Assembly: GCA_965661625.1 (NCBI GenBank)
Contig: CBFIEM010000001.1
Location: 222,205-286,204, forward strand
Direction of reading: 5' to 3'
Length of the DNA: 64,000 nt
DNA from: GCA-2705995 sp965661625
GTDB taxonomy: Bacteria > Bacteroidota > Bacteroidia > Flavobacteriales_G > Salibacteraceae
Of the stretch, positions 27,762 to 35,878 are shown piece by piece. A model generated the notes under the pieces. It searched no databases. It worked only from the letters and a program-made list of their open reading frames with translations, and was not told the origin of the DNA. The position numbers and the translations under genes are program-made. Within the stretch, counting starts at the first letter, position 1, and each line of letters begins with the position of its first letter.

Positions 27762-29480
27762 ATGGCACAACAGCTATCAGAACAAGAAGTAGTAAGGCGC
27801 GAATCATTAATGAAACTGCGCAAATTTGGCATTGACCCTTACCCTGCTGCGGAGTTTAAAGTGACTCATCATGCTCGCGAGATCGCAAGCATATTTAAGC
27901 CTGGTGATGAACCCATCAAAGGTGTTGTTATCGCAGGAAGGTTAATGACTAAGCGCATTATGGGTAAGGCTTCCTTTTTTGAACTTAAGGATAGTACTGG
28001 CAGGGTTCAGTGTTACATAACTCGCGATGATGTTTGTCCCGGTGAGGATAAGTCGTTGTACAATGATGTGTTCAAAAAGCTCTTGGATATTGGGGACTTT
28101 ATTGGTGTATCGGGCTTCCTCTTTACAACACAAACGGGTGAGGTTACCCTACATGTAGAGTCATTCACTGTGCTTTCAAAGGCACTAAAGCCGTTACCTA
28201 TTGTTAAAACCGACGCAGAAGGTAACATCCATGATGGATTTAAAGATCCTGAAATGCGCTACCGTCAGCGCTATGTAGATTTAGTTGTAAACGATGAGGT
28301 GAAGGAAACATTCATTAAGCGAACAAAAGTAATGAATGCTATGCGGGAGTTTTTCAATGAACAAGGCTACTTGGAAGTTGAAACACCTATTCTCCAATCC
28401 ATTCCTGGGGGCGCAGCGGCCCGTCCTTTTGTTACTCACCATAACGCATTGGATATCCCCCTATACTTGCGGATCGCCAATGAACTGTACTTAAAACGAC
28501 TTATTGTTGGCGGTTTCGAAGGTGTCTATGAATTTGCTAAGGACTTCCGAAATGAAGGTATGGATAGAACACATAACCCTGAATTCACGGTAATGGAAAT
28601 CTATGTTTCTTATAAAGACTATCATTGGATGATGGACTTCACAGAACGCATGATTGGCCGCGTAGTTGAGCGTGTTCTTGGTGAATTTAAAGTTCCTGTT
28701 GGTGAAAACACCATCGACTTCACACCTCCTTTTAAACGAATCAGCATGACCGATGCCATTAAGGAGCATACTGGATTTGATATTACTGGAAAAAGTGAAC
28801 CTGAATTGCGAGCTTTTTGCAATCAAATAGGTATAGGGACTGATGAGTCCATGGGCAAAGGAAAGCTCATCGACGAAATTTTTGGTGAGAAATGCGAACC
28901 GAATTACATTCAGCCAACCTTCATAACTGATTATCCTGTGGAGATGTCTCCATTGTGCAAAAAGCACAGGGATAACCCGGAGCTAACAGAACGGTTTGAG
29001 CTGATGGTAAACGGGAAAGAAGTGGCCAACGCCTATTCAGAGTTAAATGACCCAATTGACCAACGCGAACGCTTTGAGGGTCAACTGAAATTATCTGAAA
29101 AAGGTGATGATGAAGCCATGTTCATTGACCAAGACTTCTTAAGGGCATTGGAGTATGGAATGCCACCTACATCCGGTATGGGTATTGGAATAGATCGGCT
29201 TACAATGCTGTTAACAAACAATACTTCTATCCAAGAAGTCTTATTGTTTCCTCAAATGAGGCCAGAAAAACCTGAAGAAGATAAAGGGCCAGAATTAACA
29301 GAAGATGAAGCATTAATTATAAGCTTCATGAAAGACGTTCAATCTATGCCTCTCACAGCGCTAAAGTCAGCTGCAGGATTGAGTAACAAAAAATGGGACA
29401 AAGGCCTAAAAGGATTGCGCAGTCACAAGCTGATAGATGTTGAAAAGACACCGGATGGCTTGGTTGTAAATAAGCACTAA
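27762..29480 (+). CDS. lysS: lysyl-tRNA synthetase, class II
   Basis: A 572-residue class II synthetase that charges tRNA-Lys. The N-terminal OB-fold anticodon domain (VVIAGRLMTKRIMGKASFFEL), motif 2 (AKDFRNEGMDRTHNPEFTVME) and motif 3 (GMPPTSGMGIGIDRLTMLL) are intact. It is about 70 residues longer than the usual enzyme: after motif 3 there is an acidic linker and a helical C-terminal tail (DEALIISFMKDVQSMPLTAL), an extension I have seen in related Bacteroidota. A strong terminator follows. Confidence 0.97.
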   Translation: MAQQLSEQEVVRRESLMKLRKFGIDPYPAAEFKVTHHAREIASIFKPGDEPIKGVVIAGRLMTKRIMGKASFFELKDSTGRVQCYITRDDVCPGEDKSLYNDVFKKLLDIGDFIGVSGFLFTTQTGEVTLHVESFTVLSKALKPLPIVKTDAEGNIHDGFKDPEMRYRQRYVDLVVNDEVKETFIKRTKVMNAMREFFNEQGYLEVETPILQSIPGGAAARPFVTHHNALDIPLYLRIANELYLKRLIVGGFEGVYEFAKDFRNEGMDRTHNPEFTVMEIYVSYKDYHWMMDFTERMIGRVVERVLGEFKVPVGENTIDFTPPFKRISMTDAIKEHTGFDITGKSEPELRAFCNQIGIGTDESMGKGKLIDEIFGEKCEPNYIQPTFITDYPVEMSPLCKKHRDNPELTERFELMVNGKEVANAYSELNDPIDQRERFEGQLKLSEKGDDEAMFIDQDFLRALEYGMPPTSGMGIGIDRLTMLLTNNTSIQEVLLFPQMRPEKPEEDKGPELTEDEALIISFMKDVQSMPLTALKSAAGLSNKKWDKGLKGLRSHKLIDVEKTPDGLVVNKH

Positions 29481-29486
29481 CAAGAA

Positions 29487-29517
29487 AGGCGATTACTTCA
29501 CGTAATCGCCTTTTTTT
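29487..29517 (+). terminator. intrinsic terminator after lysS
   Basis: A perfect ten-base stem, AGGCGATTAC (29487-29496) with GTAATCGCCT (29502-29511), a five-base loop and a run of seven T from 29511. It lies six bases after the lysS stop and is convincing as a rho-independent terminator. Confidence 0.9.
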
Positions 29518-29532
29518 ATCCCTAATAATAAA

Positions 29533-29673
29533 CTACTTGGTAGATACTTTGCTTAACCGCTTTTTTTCTTTTGACCCTTTTACCTCTTCTTGTTGAGAGA
29601 TATACCAATCTATAAATCGGTCTGCGCGTTTTTTAAGTTCTTTGACTTTTGGGTCTAATTTTACGTTGTACAT
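29533..29673 (-). CDS. small basic hypothetical protein (46 residues)
   Basis: An open frame of 46 codons reads on the complement strand from ATG 29673 to TAG 29533. The product is very rich in Lys and Arg (start MYNVKLDPKVKELKKRADRF; 15 of 46 residues are Lys or Arg) and is probably a single helix with a basic tail. It sits between the lysS terminator and the LruC-gene terminator, so it should have its own transcript. Coding is supported by its lack of stops and amino-acid balance, but not proven. Confidence 0.5.
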   Translation of the reverse strand: MYNVKLDPKVKELKKRADRFIDWYISQQEEVKGSKEKKRLSKVSTK

Positions 29674-29738
29674 CTGGGCTGGAGTTTTATCAACTTGGTA
29701 ATATTAACGTTCTAAACCACAAAATGGTTTGGTCCTTC

Positions 29739-29764
29739 AAAAAAAAAGCGCTCCAAAGAGCGCT
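29739..29764 (-). terminator. intrinsic terminator of the LruC operon
   Basis: AGCGCTC (29747-29753) pairs with GAGCGCT (29758-29764) with a four-base loop. Read on the complement strand, it is followed by a run of nine T (29739-29747 as A). It lies about 30 bases after the end of the LruC gene and fits as its terminator. Confidence 0.85.
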
Positions 29765-29792
29765 CTTTTCACTAAAACGTCGAATGCTTACT

Positions 29793-31205
29793 TTAATAAA
29801 TCAGTGATGCGTTCCGATACCCAGAGGTCGTATTAGAATACCAATCTGCACTAGTAGCGCCATTTGAGGTTGCCCAATTCACGAACTCCAAATACGTGTT
29901 GATGATATCGTTCCCCTCGGCGGGATAACTAAAGTCTCCACTAATATCAAGTGCCCAAGGTAGGTTGTTTGCACTTTTATAATACTTTGCTGCACCTACT
30001 GATGTGTCGTCCTGTGCACTTCCAAATAAAGCTTGATTTGCAAGATCTGTTGGAATGTGATCTGCCAAATGAATTTCAACTCCACGCACTTGATCTTTTA
30101 TAAGAAATGGGTTGTATGGAGGTTGACCAATAGCTGTCATTGGCGTAGCGAATGTTACGGTAAGGTTTACCGTATCGGATACTCCCGTTGGGTTACTTGG
30201 TACTGTATTGTAAAAAGCACCACTTGTGCGGTTGATTACATTTTCCGCATTATCGAATGCAATAACTACGGATTTTGACTGACCCGCTTCTGTTCCATTT
30301 CCGCTTATTTATACCAACGATCCCGTAATATCATAACCTGTAACAGCAGCAACATTACTCGGTAATAAATTATCGAACTGGACCCCAAATCCATTTTCAA
30401 ATGTGCCACCAACTGCCTCTACAATAAGGGAAAATTTAACATCCACAATTTCGTTGTTTGCATTTTTTACTTCATTAATGTTGTAGTCAATTACAAGGTC
30501 ATTGAAGTCAAAATCCCCTTGGGCTGGCCAAAGGTCTTCATATGCTAACGTATTATAGCTCCCCGGCGAAGGGTAATAGTTGTTGTAAGCTCTATTCGGG
30601 TCATTTGGATAATCGTCATTGCTATCGATAACCCCATCGTTGTCTGCATCAACAACTTGTATAAGAACGGCACAGTTTCCTTGACCACTAGGGTTATTAC
30701 CTGGGTTCGCCGAAAATGAGCCCGGAATAGAAACGTCATCGATTACCCCTCTTGTGTTCCCAGCATTTCCATAAAGTTCCCACTTCACCTGATAATAACC
30801 AGACTGTGTAATGTTTATCGTTTTAGTTTGGACTGCCGCAGTGGAATAGGTTGACGTCAATATGCTTATTGTCGCTCCGTTTTGATCGATTAGTTTAACA
30901 TCCAAATGCTTTGTTCCATTCGAGTTTGATAGCGGTTTTGTTTTAAACGTGAGTTGTCCGGTTCCACTCAGCAACACCCATGGTGAAGTAAGTGAACGCT
31001 TGCTCGACATGCTGTTTAACTTATCTGTTCTTACACCGTGAGAGCCAGAAATTGAACCGTTCCCCCCATGAACACTCGAGTTGCCAAATTGCCAACAGTT
31101 TAACTGTAAATGGTTTGTGTTTCCCGCTTCAAACCCTTGAAAAACCTGCCCACTAGCGTGAACATAAGTAAACAGCCCGATTAGGATAATTAATGTCTTT
31201 TTCAT
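29793..31205 (-). pseudogene. LruC domain protein interrupted by one in-frame stop
   Basis: One reading frame encodes an exported protein of about 470 residues but is broken by TAA at 30309-30311 after residue 298. The first part has a signal peptide (MKKTLIILIGLFTYVHASGQ), a lectin-like sheet, a calcium-binding type 3 repeat (VDADNDGVIDSNDDYPNDP) and the start of the LruC domain (YEDLWPAQGDFDFNDLVIDY). After the stop, the same frame continues with SGNGTEAGQSKSVVIAFDNA and runs 171 codons to a natural end, which is the rest of that domain. The gene is probably disrupted by a single base change; sequencing error or readthrough remain possible. Its partner lipoprotein gene lies two bases upstream. 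Confidence 0.8.
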
Positions 31206-31207
31206 TT

Positions 31208-31618
31208 TTAAAGGGTTTCAGGGTTTACAAAGGTAAAGGTCATGGTTGGAGACGCTACAGCGGCCGTTTTTTCAAGACTTCCCCAACTAAATACAAGGGT
31301 TTCTACATATGAAGGAATTTTAATTTGAAAAACCTCATCATTTTGCATCGTCCACATTGCGGTGTACACTACCTCTCCTTCAACGGTGCTGACCTTTAAT
31401 GGGTAATTCAATGCAACAGGTAATTCAATACCCGCTACTGTTACGTCTATCGTTTTTGACGTTTCCCAGTCGAAACTCGACGATGATTTAATTTCCTGAA
31501 AAGACTCTGGAACTGCTTGAACTGCAGTGTCGCTTTCTAGGTCCTTATTACACGACTGAAAAGTAGCTGCAAGCATGATTAATGCCGCTGCCATATAACT
31601 TTGTAAATACTTCACCAT
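31208..31618 (-). CDS. lipoprotein with the N-terminal module of LruC proteins
   Basis: A 136-residue lipoprotein with a signal peptide (MVKYLQSYMAAALIMLAATF) and lipobox cysteine at residue 23 (FQSCNKDLES). The mature part contains SSFDWETSKTIDVTVAG, followed by a beta-sandwich ending KTAAVASPTMTFTF. In many Bacteroidota this FDWxTxK module sits at the front of a single long LruC-domain protein; here it is a separate gene, two bases before the LruC frame. It is likely surface or periplasm facing. Function unknown. Confidence 0.75.
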   Translation of the reverse strand: MVKYLQSYMAAALIMLAATFQSCNKDLESDTAVQAVPESFQEIKSSSSFDWETSKTIDVTVAGIELPVALNYPLKVSTVEGEVVYTAMWTMQNDEVFQIKIPSYVETLVFSWGSLEKTAAVASPTMTFTFVNPETL

Positions 31619-31675
31619 AACATAGAAATTGCGCCCAGAGTTAACCCATTTTAGTTTTGTGTGTATTTTCGGGAA

Positions 31676-31864
31676 ATGAAAGGTGAAATATCTTTTGTAG
31701 ATCGAAAAACTTCGATTGGCCGAGTAGTCTCAGAAGGGCGTGAGTTTGAGTTTGACCTATCTCAGTTTGAAGATGCTCACCTAGCTATGGAGGTTTCTTT
31801 TGAGGTAATTCAAATTCCCTTTGCTCGCGAATCGATCGCTGTTAACTTGTTGAAAATCAAATAA
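31676..31864 (+). CDS. small protein resembling a diverged cold-shock domain
   Basis: A 62-residue protein starting at ATG 31676 (an in-frame GTG at 31661 is also open). Length and pattern follow cold-shock OB folds: KGEISFVD at the start, FEFDLSQFEDA in the middle, VSFEVIQ and AVNLLKIK at the end. However, the RNA-binding motifs RNP1 (KGFGFI) and RNP2 (VFVHF) are replaced by TSIGRV and FEFDLS. It may bind a different ligand or none. It ends seven bases before the S9 peptidase gene and may be co-transcribed with it. Confidence 0.65.
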   Translation: MKGEISFVDRKTSIGRVVSEGREFEFDLSQFEDAHLAMEVSFEVIQIPFARESIAVNLLKIK

Positions 31865-31871
31865 TTACATT

Positions 31872-33923
31872 ATGAATAAAAATACCCTCATGAAATATAG
31901 CTTATCCTGCATTATAGCCATCATGTGTATTCTGAGTGCCAAGTCTCAAAACAAGATGTCGCAAGAATTACTCTGGAAGTTAGGACGAGTAAGTGGCGAA
32001 GCAGTTTCAAGCGACGGTTCTTTGCTGATTTATGGAGTTACACGCTATGACCTAGAAAGCAATCAAGGCAACCGAAATCTTCACGTTTTGGATATGAAAA
32101 GTGGAGAATCAACCCAATTAACTCAAATGAGCGGGAGTGAATACAACGCAGTATTTCTCAATGGCGATAAAACTGTTGGTTTTCTAAATGGTGGTACTTG
32201 GTTTGAAGTACCCGTGGCTGGTGGCTTGCCGAAACAGCTCGATGAATCAGGAATAAAACGAAGCAATGTCAAGTTGAACAGCGCTGGAACTCACGCTATT
32301 TACACCAGCCAAGTAAAAACGGGAAAAACCACTTCTGATCGTTACCCGGAGTTGACCAAGGCTGATGCCTATATTTATGATGAACTGATGTACCGCCATT
32401 GGGATCACTGGTCAGACGATATGAGCTCGCATATTTTTGTTGGGCAATATAAGGGGGGAACCATTTCGGGAGAAATTGATTTGATGGAAGGTGAGCCTTA
32501 TGATACCCCGATGCAACCATTTGGTGGCTCCGACGACTTAACGTGGTCTCCAGATGGTCAACACATTGCATATGTGTCTAAAAAAATGCCAAATAACGCA
32601 TACGCTACAAGCACAAACTCCGACATATACCTCTATGACGTTGCCCTCATGGAAACACGAAATGTAACTGAAGGGATGACGGGTTACGATATGCACCCTA
32701 GCTGGAGCCCAGATGGAAAGTGGCTCACCTTTACAAGTATGGATGAAGATGGCTACGAAAGTGATAAGAATGACATTGTTCTTATGAATATTGAGTCTGG
32801 TCAAACATATAACCTAACAGAAGGGTGGGACAATACCGTATCTAGTTATGTGTGGGGCACAAGCGGTAACTCAATCTATTTTACGGCAGCCGTGAACGCC
32901 ACCTATCAAGTTTTCGAAATTACCGTAAACAACAATCCGAGTAAGAATAGTGCGAGCGATATTCGCGCAATATCCAGTGGGAATCACAACATCAATCAAA
33001 TTATTGGGGAAACTAAAAATTCAATTATTGTATCAAAGCAAGACATGAATCATGCTTCAGAGCTTTTTTCATTAGCTAAAAAAGATGGTGAGCTTACTCA
33101 ACTTACTCATGTAAACGACCCTATCTATGAGAACCTGAGCCTTTCTAAAATTGAAAAGCGCACCATTCAAACTACAGATGGTAAGGACATGTTAACCTGG
33201 GTGATTTATCCCCCTGATTTTGATCCAAAGAAAACTTATCCAACCTTGCTTTATTGTCAAGGGGGACCTCAATCGGCAGTTAGTCAATTTTACAGTTTTC
33301 GTTGGAATTTTCAACTTATGGCCGCGAAAGGGTATATCATCGTTGCTCCAAATAGAAGGGGGCTTCCGTCGTTTGGTGTAGCTTGGAATGAAGCAATTTC
33401 TGGAGACTGGGGCGGTCAGCCGATAAAAGATTACCTCTCAGCAATTGACGAAGTCAGCGAAGAGCCTTATGCTGATGAAGATCGGTTGGGAGCGGTTGGT
33501 GCCAGCTATGGGGGTTATTCGGTATATATGCTTGCTGGTGTTCACCAAAACAGGTTTAAAACCTTCATTTCGCATTGCGGACTATATAACCTAGAAAGCT
33601 GGTATGGCTCTACAGAAGAGCTATTCTTCGCAAATAAAGATATTGGAGGACCATACTGGATGAGTTCACCACCTAAAAGCTATGAGCTTTTCTCACCCCA
33701 TAAATTTGCCCAGAACTGGAACACGCCCATGTTGGTAATTCATGGTGGAAAAGACTTTCGCGTTCCTTACACGCAAGGACTTGAAGCCTATCAAGCAGCA
33801 CAGCTAAACAACGTAAAAAGCCGACTGCTCTTTTTCCCTAATGAAGGGCACTGGGTTCTAAGCCCCCAAAATGGGCTTATTTGGCACAGCGAGTTTTTTA
33901 AGTGGCTTGAAGAAACACTTTAA
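31872..33923 (+). CDS. S9 family serine peptidase (DPP IV / acylaminoacyl-peptidase type)
   Basis: A 683-residue exported peptidase. A signal peptide (YSLSCIIAIMCILSAKSQ) is followed by a WD40-like beta-propeller (TWSPDGQHIAYVS, SWSPDGKWLTFTS) and an alpha/beta hydrolase domain. The catalytic triad is Ser545 (GASYGGY), Asp628 (HGGKDFRVP) and His660 (NEGHWVL). It probably cuts short peptides in the periplasm. A strong terminator follows the stop. Confidence 0.95.
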   Translation: MNKNTLMKYSLSCIIAIMCILSAKSQNKMSQELLWKLGRVSGEAVSSDGSLLIYGVTRYDLESNQGNRNLHVLDMKSGESTQLTQMSGSEYNAVFLNGDKTVGFLNGGTWFEVPVAGGLPKQLDESGIKRSNVKLNSAGTHAIYTSQVKTGKTTSDRYPELTKADAYIYDELMYRHWDHWSDDMSSHIFVGQYKGGTISGEIDLMEGEPYDTPMQPFGGSDDLTWSPDGQHIAYVSKKMPNNAYATSTNSDIYLYDVALMETRNVTEGMTGYDMHPSWSPDGKWLTFTSMDEDGYESDKNDIVLMNIESGQTYNLTEGWDNTVSSYVWGTSGNSIYFTAAVNATYQVFEITVNNNPSKNSASDIRAISSGNHNINQIIGETKNSIIVSKQDMNHASELFSLAKKDGELTQLTHVNDPIYENLSLSKIEKRTIQTTDGKDMLTWVIYPPDFDPKKTYPTLLYCQGGPQSAVSQFYSFRWNFQLMAAKGYIIVAPNRRGLPSFGVAWNEAISGDWGGQPIKDYLSAIDEVSEEPYADEDRLGAVGASYGGYSVYMLAGVHQNRFKTFISHCGLYNLESWYGSTEELFFANKDIGGPYWMSSPPKSYELFSPHKFAQNWNTPMLVIHGGKDFRVPYTQGLEAYQAAQLNNVKSRLLFFPNEGHWVLSPQNGLIWHSEFFKWLEETL

Positions 33924-33931
33924 TTGTTATC

Positions 33932-33961
33932 AGGGCTGTTATTCAAACAGCCCTTTTTTTT
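33932..33961 (+). terminator. intrinsic terminator after the S9 peptidase gene
   Basis: AGGGCTGT (33932-33939) pairs perfectly with ACAGCCCT (33947-33954), seven-base loop, then a run of eight T. It begins nine bases after the peptidase stop. The second arm lies inside the last codons of the convergent transporter gene. Confidence 0.9.
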
Positions 33962-34782
33962 CGTTTAATTACGTTTAAAATTACGCCGGATAAAACTAAA
34001 GCTATACCTGCATAAGTGGCCCACCCATGACTTATATTAAAAAGCATCAGGTCCCAGCCAAGAGCAAAAAACACGCCCACATATTTTAAACTCGCCACCT
34101 TGTTTGCCTCTTCCAACTGCCACGCTTTTGTCATAAAAACCTGTGCAATTTGTGTAAAAACACCCATAGCCAATAGGATTATCCAGTCCCAACCTATTGG
34201 GGTCTCCCAATAAAAAATAGAGATCACACCCATAATTGGTGTGGCAATAAGCGGAAAGTATAACACCACAACTACGGGGTGATCAGTATCTTTTACTTTC
34301 CGAATCATATTGTATGCGAGTCCCGCAAATACCGCTGATATCATTCCTGCAACCAGGTAAATCGTATCTACGTCATCCCCAAATCCTTTCATTAATGCGA
34401 TACCGGAAAACGCTAGGGCAAAAAACAACCACTGTACAGGCCTCATCGGCTCTTTCAATATCCAAATTGCAAATAGAGCGGTGAAAATAGGAGACAAGTA
34501 TTGAATGGTAATTGCCGTAGCAATAGGAAGGTTTTGCAGCGTAAAGAAAAATAGCGATAGCGCTATCACACCAAAAACTCCCCTCAGCACTAAAAAGACC
34601 CTGCTATTACCTAACAGTGGGACCCGCATTCGCTTGAGCACAACAATTGAAATAACGAGCGAAACGATGCTTCTGAAGAAAACCAACTCCGTAAACGGCA
34701 GGTGGTCGAGGTACTTTACACAGAGTTGCATTAAAGAAAATGCAAATGCCGAAAATAACATGTACTGAACTCCCTTACTCAT
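33943..34782 (-). CDS. EamA family transporter (DMT superfamily)
   Basis: A 279-residue inner-membrane protein with ten predicted hydrophobic helices in two five-helix EamA repeats (MLFSAFAFSLMQLCVKYL in the first, DTIYLVAGMISAVFAGLAYN in the second), ending in a basic tail (NVIKRKKRAV). Members export amino acids, nucleotides or other metabolites. The substrate is not evident. The gene stands alone, ending inside the terminator of the S9 peptidase. Confidence 0.88.
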   Translation of the reverse strand: MSKGVQYMLFSAFAFSLMQLCVKYLDHLPFTELVFFRSIVSLVISIVVLKRMRVPLLGNSRVFLVLRGVFGVIALSLFFFTLQNLPIATAITIQYLSPIFTALFAIWILKEPMRPVQWLFFALAFSGIALMKGFGDDVDTIYLVAGMISAVFAGLAYNMIRKVKDTDHPVVVVLYFPLIATPIMGVISIFYWETPIGWDWIILLAMGVFTQIAQVFMTKAWQLEEANKVASLKYVGVFFALGWDLMLFNISHGWATYAGIALVLSGVILNVIKRKKRAV

Positions 34783-34823
34783 CGGTGCAAAAATGAGTTA
34801 AAAACCTCTGGTTATCATCAATC

Positions 34824-34856
34824 TTGGTGCCTCCTTATTCTGGATTGATATCTTTG
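34824..34856 (+). promoter_or_regulatory. gpsA: putative promoter of gpsA
   Basis: TTG at 34824-34826 and TATCTTTG at 34849-34856 match the -33 and -7 boxes of Bacteroidota promoters, with 22 bases between them. The ATG at 34874 would then have a leader of about ten bases. Confidence 0.5.
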
Positions 34857-34873
34857 GGCTTTCAGAAGTGCTT

Positions 34874-35878
34874 ATGTCAGAACAATCGAACCCTTCAGTA
34901 GCAGTTATTGGTGGTGGTAGCTGGGCGTCCGCAATTGTAAAAATGCTGTCCGAAAACCACGATCAAGTAGGATGGTGGATGCGAAATGCCGAAGCTGTTT
35001 CCCACATTAAAAAATACGCGCACAACCCCAAATACCTCCAATCTGTAACGTATGACCCGAGTAAACTCAACATTAGTACAGACCTGGAAGAGGTTCTTAA
35101 GCCTGTCTCATACGTAGTAATGGCTATCCCATCAGCTTTTGTGGCTGAGCTCTTTAATGATGTCGATCCACAACTCATGAAGGGAAAGGTAATTTACAGC
35201 GCCATTAAAGGTATTATTCCACAATACAACTCGATTCCCGCTAGGTATTTCCACAAACAATTTGGGACTCCTTACGAAGACATCGGCATCATTTCAGGTC
35301 CTTGCCACGCCGAAGAGGTAGCGCTTGAACGACTGAGTTACCTCACCCTAGCCTGTAAAGACATAAACAAAGCCGAGGTGATGGCAAAGATGTTGGCCTG
35401 TAGGTACATAAAGACTACAACCAGCGACGATACCTTTGGAACGGAATTAAGTGCAGTGCTCAAAAATATCTATGCCATTGCTAGTGGCATCTACGCAGGT
35501 CTTGGATATGGCGATAACTTCCAAGCTGTTCTTGTAAGTAATGCTATACAAGAAATTGAAAATTTCAGTGATGCTGTGAACCCCATTCATCGCGATGTTT
35601 TAACCTCTGGTTACCTCGGTGACCTTTTAGTAACGGCTTACTCTAAATTCTCCCGAAACCGCACATTCGGATTTATGATTGGAAAAGGATACTCCGTAAA
35701 GACAGCACAATTAGAAATGGACATGATTGCTGAAGGTTATTATGCGGTAAAGAGTATCGTAGAAATGAATAAGAAATTCATGGTTGACCTGCCGATTGTG
35801 GAGGCTGTTAATAATGTTATTTACGAAAAAATATCTCCTGTTGTTGAAATGCGCATTTTGGCAGACAAGCTGTCTTAA
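34874..35878 (+). CDS. gpsA: glycerol-3-phosphate dehydrogenase, NAD(P)+-dependent
   Basis: A 334-residue enzyme that makes sn-glycerol-3-phosphate for phospholipid synthesis. The N-terminal dinucleotide fold is VAVIGGGSWASAIVKML, and the conserved segments SAIKGI and IISGPCHAEEVALE, the lysine motif AVLKNIYAIASG and DLLVTAYSKFSRNRTFG are present. I chose the ATG at 34874; a GTG at 34868 is also open. Its stop overlaps the end of convergent uvrC by four bases. Confidence 0.95.
   Translation: MSEQSNPSVAVIGGGSWASAIVKMLSENHDQVGWWMRNAEAVSHIKKYAHNPKYLQSVTYDPSKLNISTDLEEVLKPVSYVVMAIPSAFVAELFNDVDPQLMKGKVIYSAIKGIIPQYNSIPARYFHKQFGTPYEDIGIISGPCHAEEVALERLSYLTLACKDINKAEVMAKMLACRYIKTTTSDDTFGTELSAVLKNIYAIASGIYAGLGYGDNFQAVLVSNAIQEIENFSDAVNPIHRDVLTSGYLGDLLVTAYSKFSRNRTFGFMIGKGYSVKTAQLEMDMIAEGYYAVKSIVEMNKKFMVDLPIVEAVNNVIYEKISPVVEMRILADKLS

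Noticed and set aside
28491..28967. 158-codon open frame on the complement strand of lysS
   Set aside because: Antisense to conserved synthetase motifs 2 and 3; no domain and no start context.
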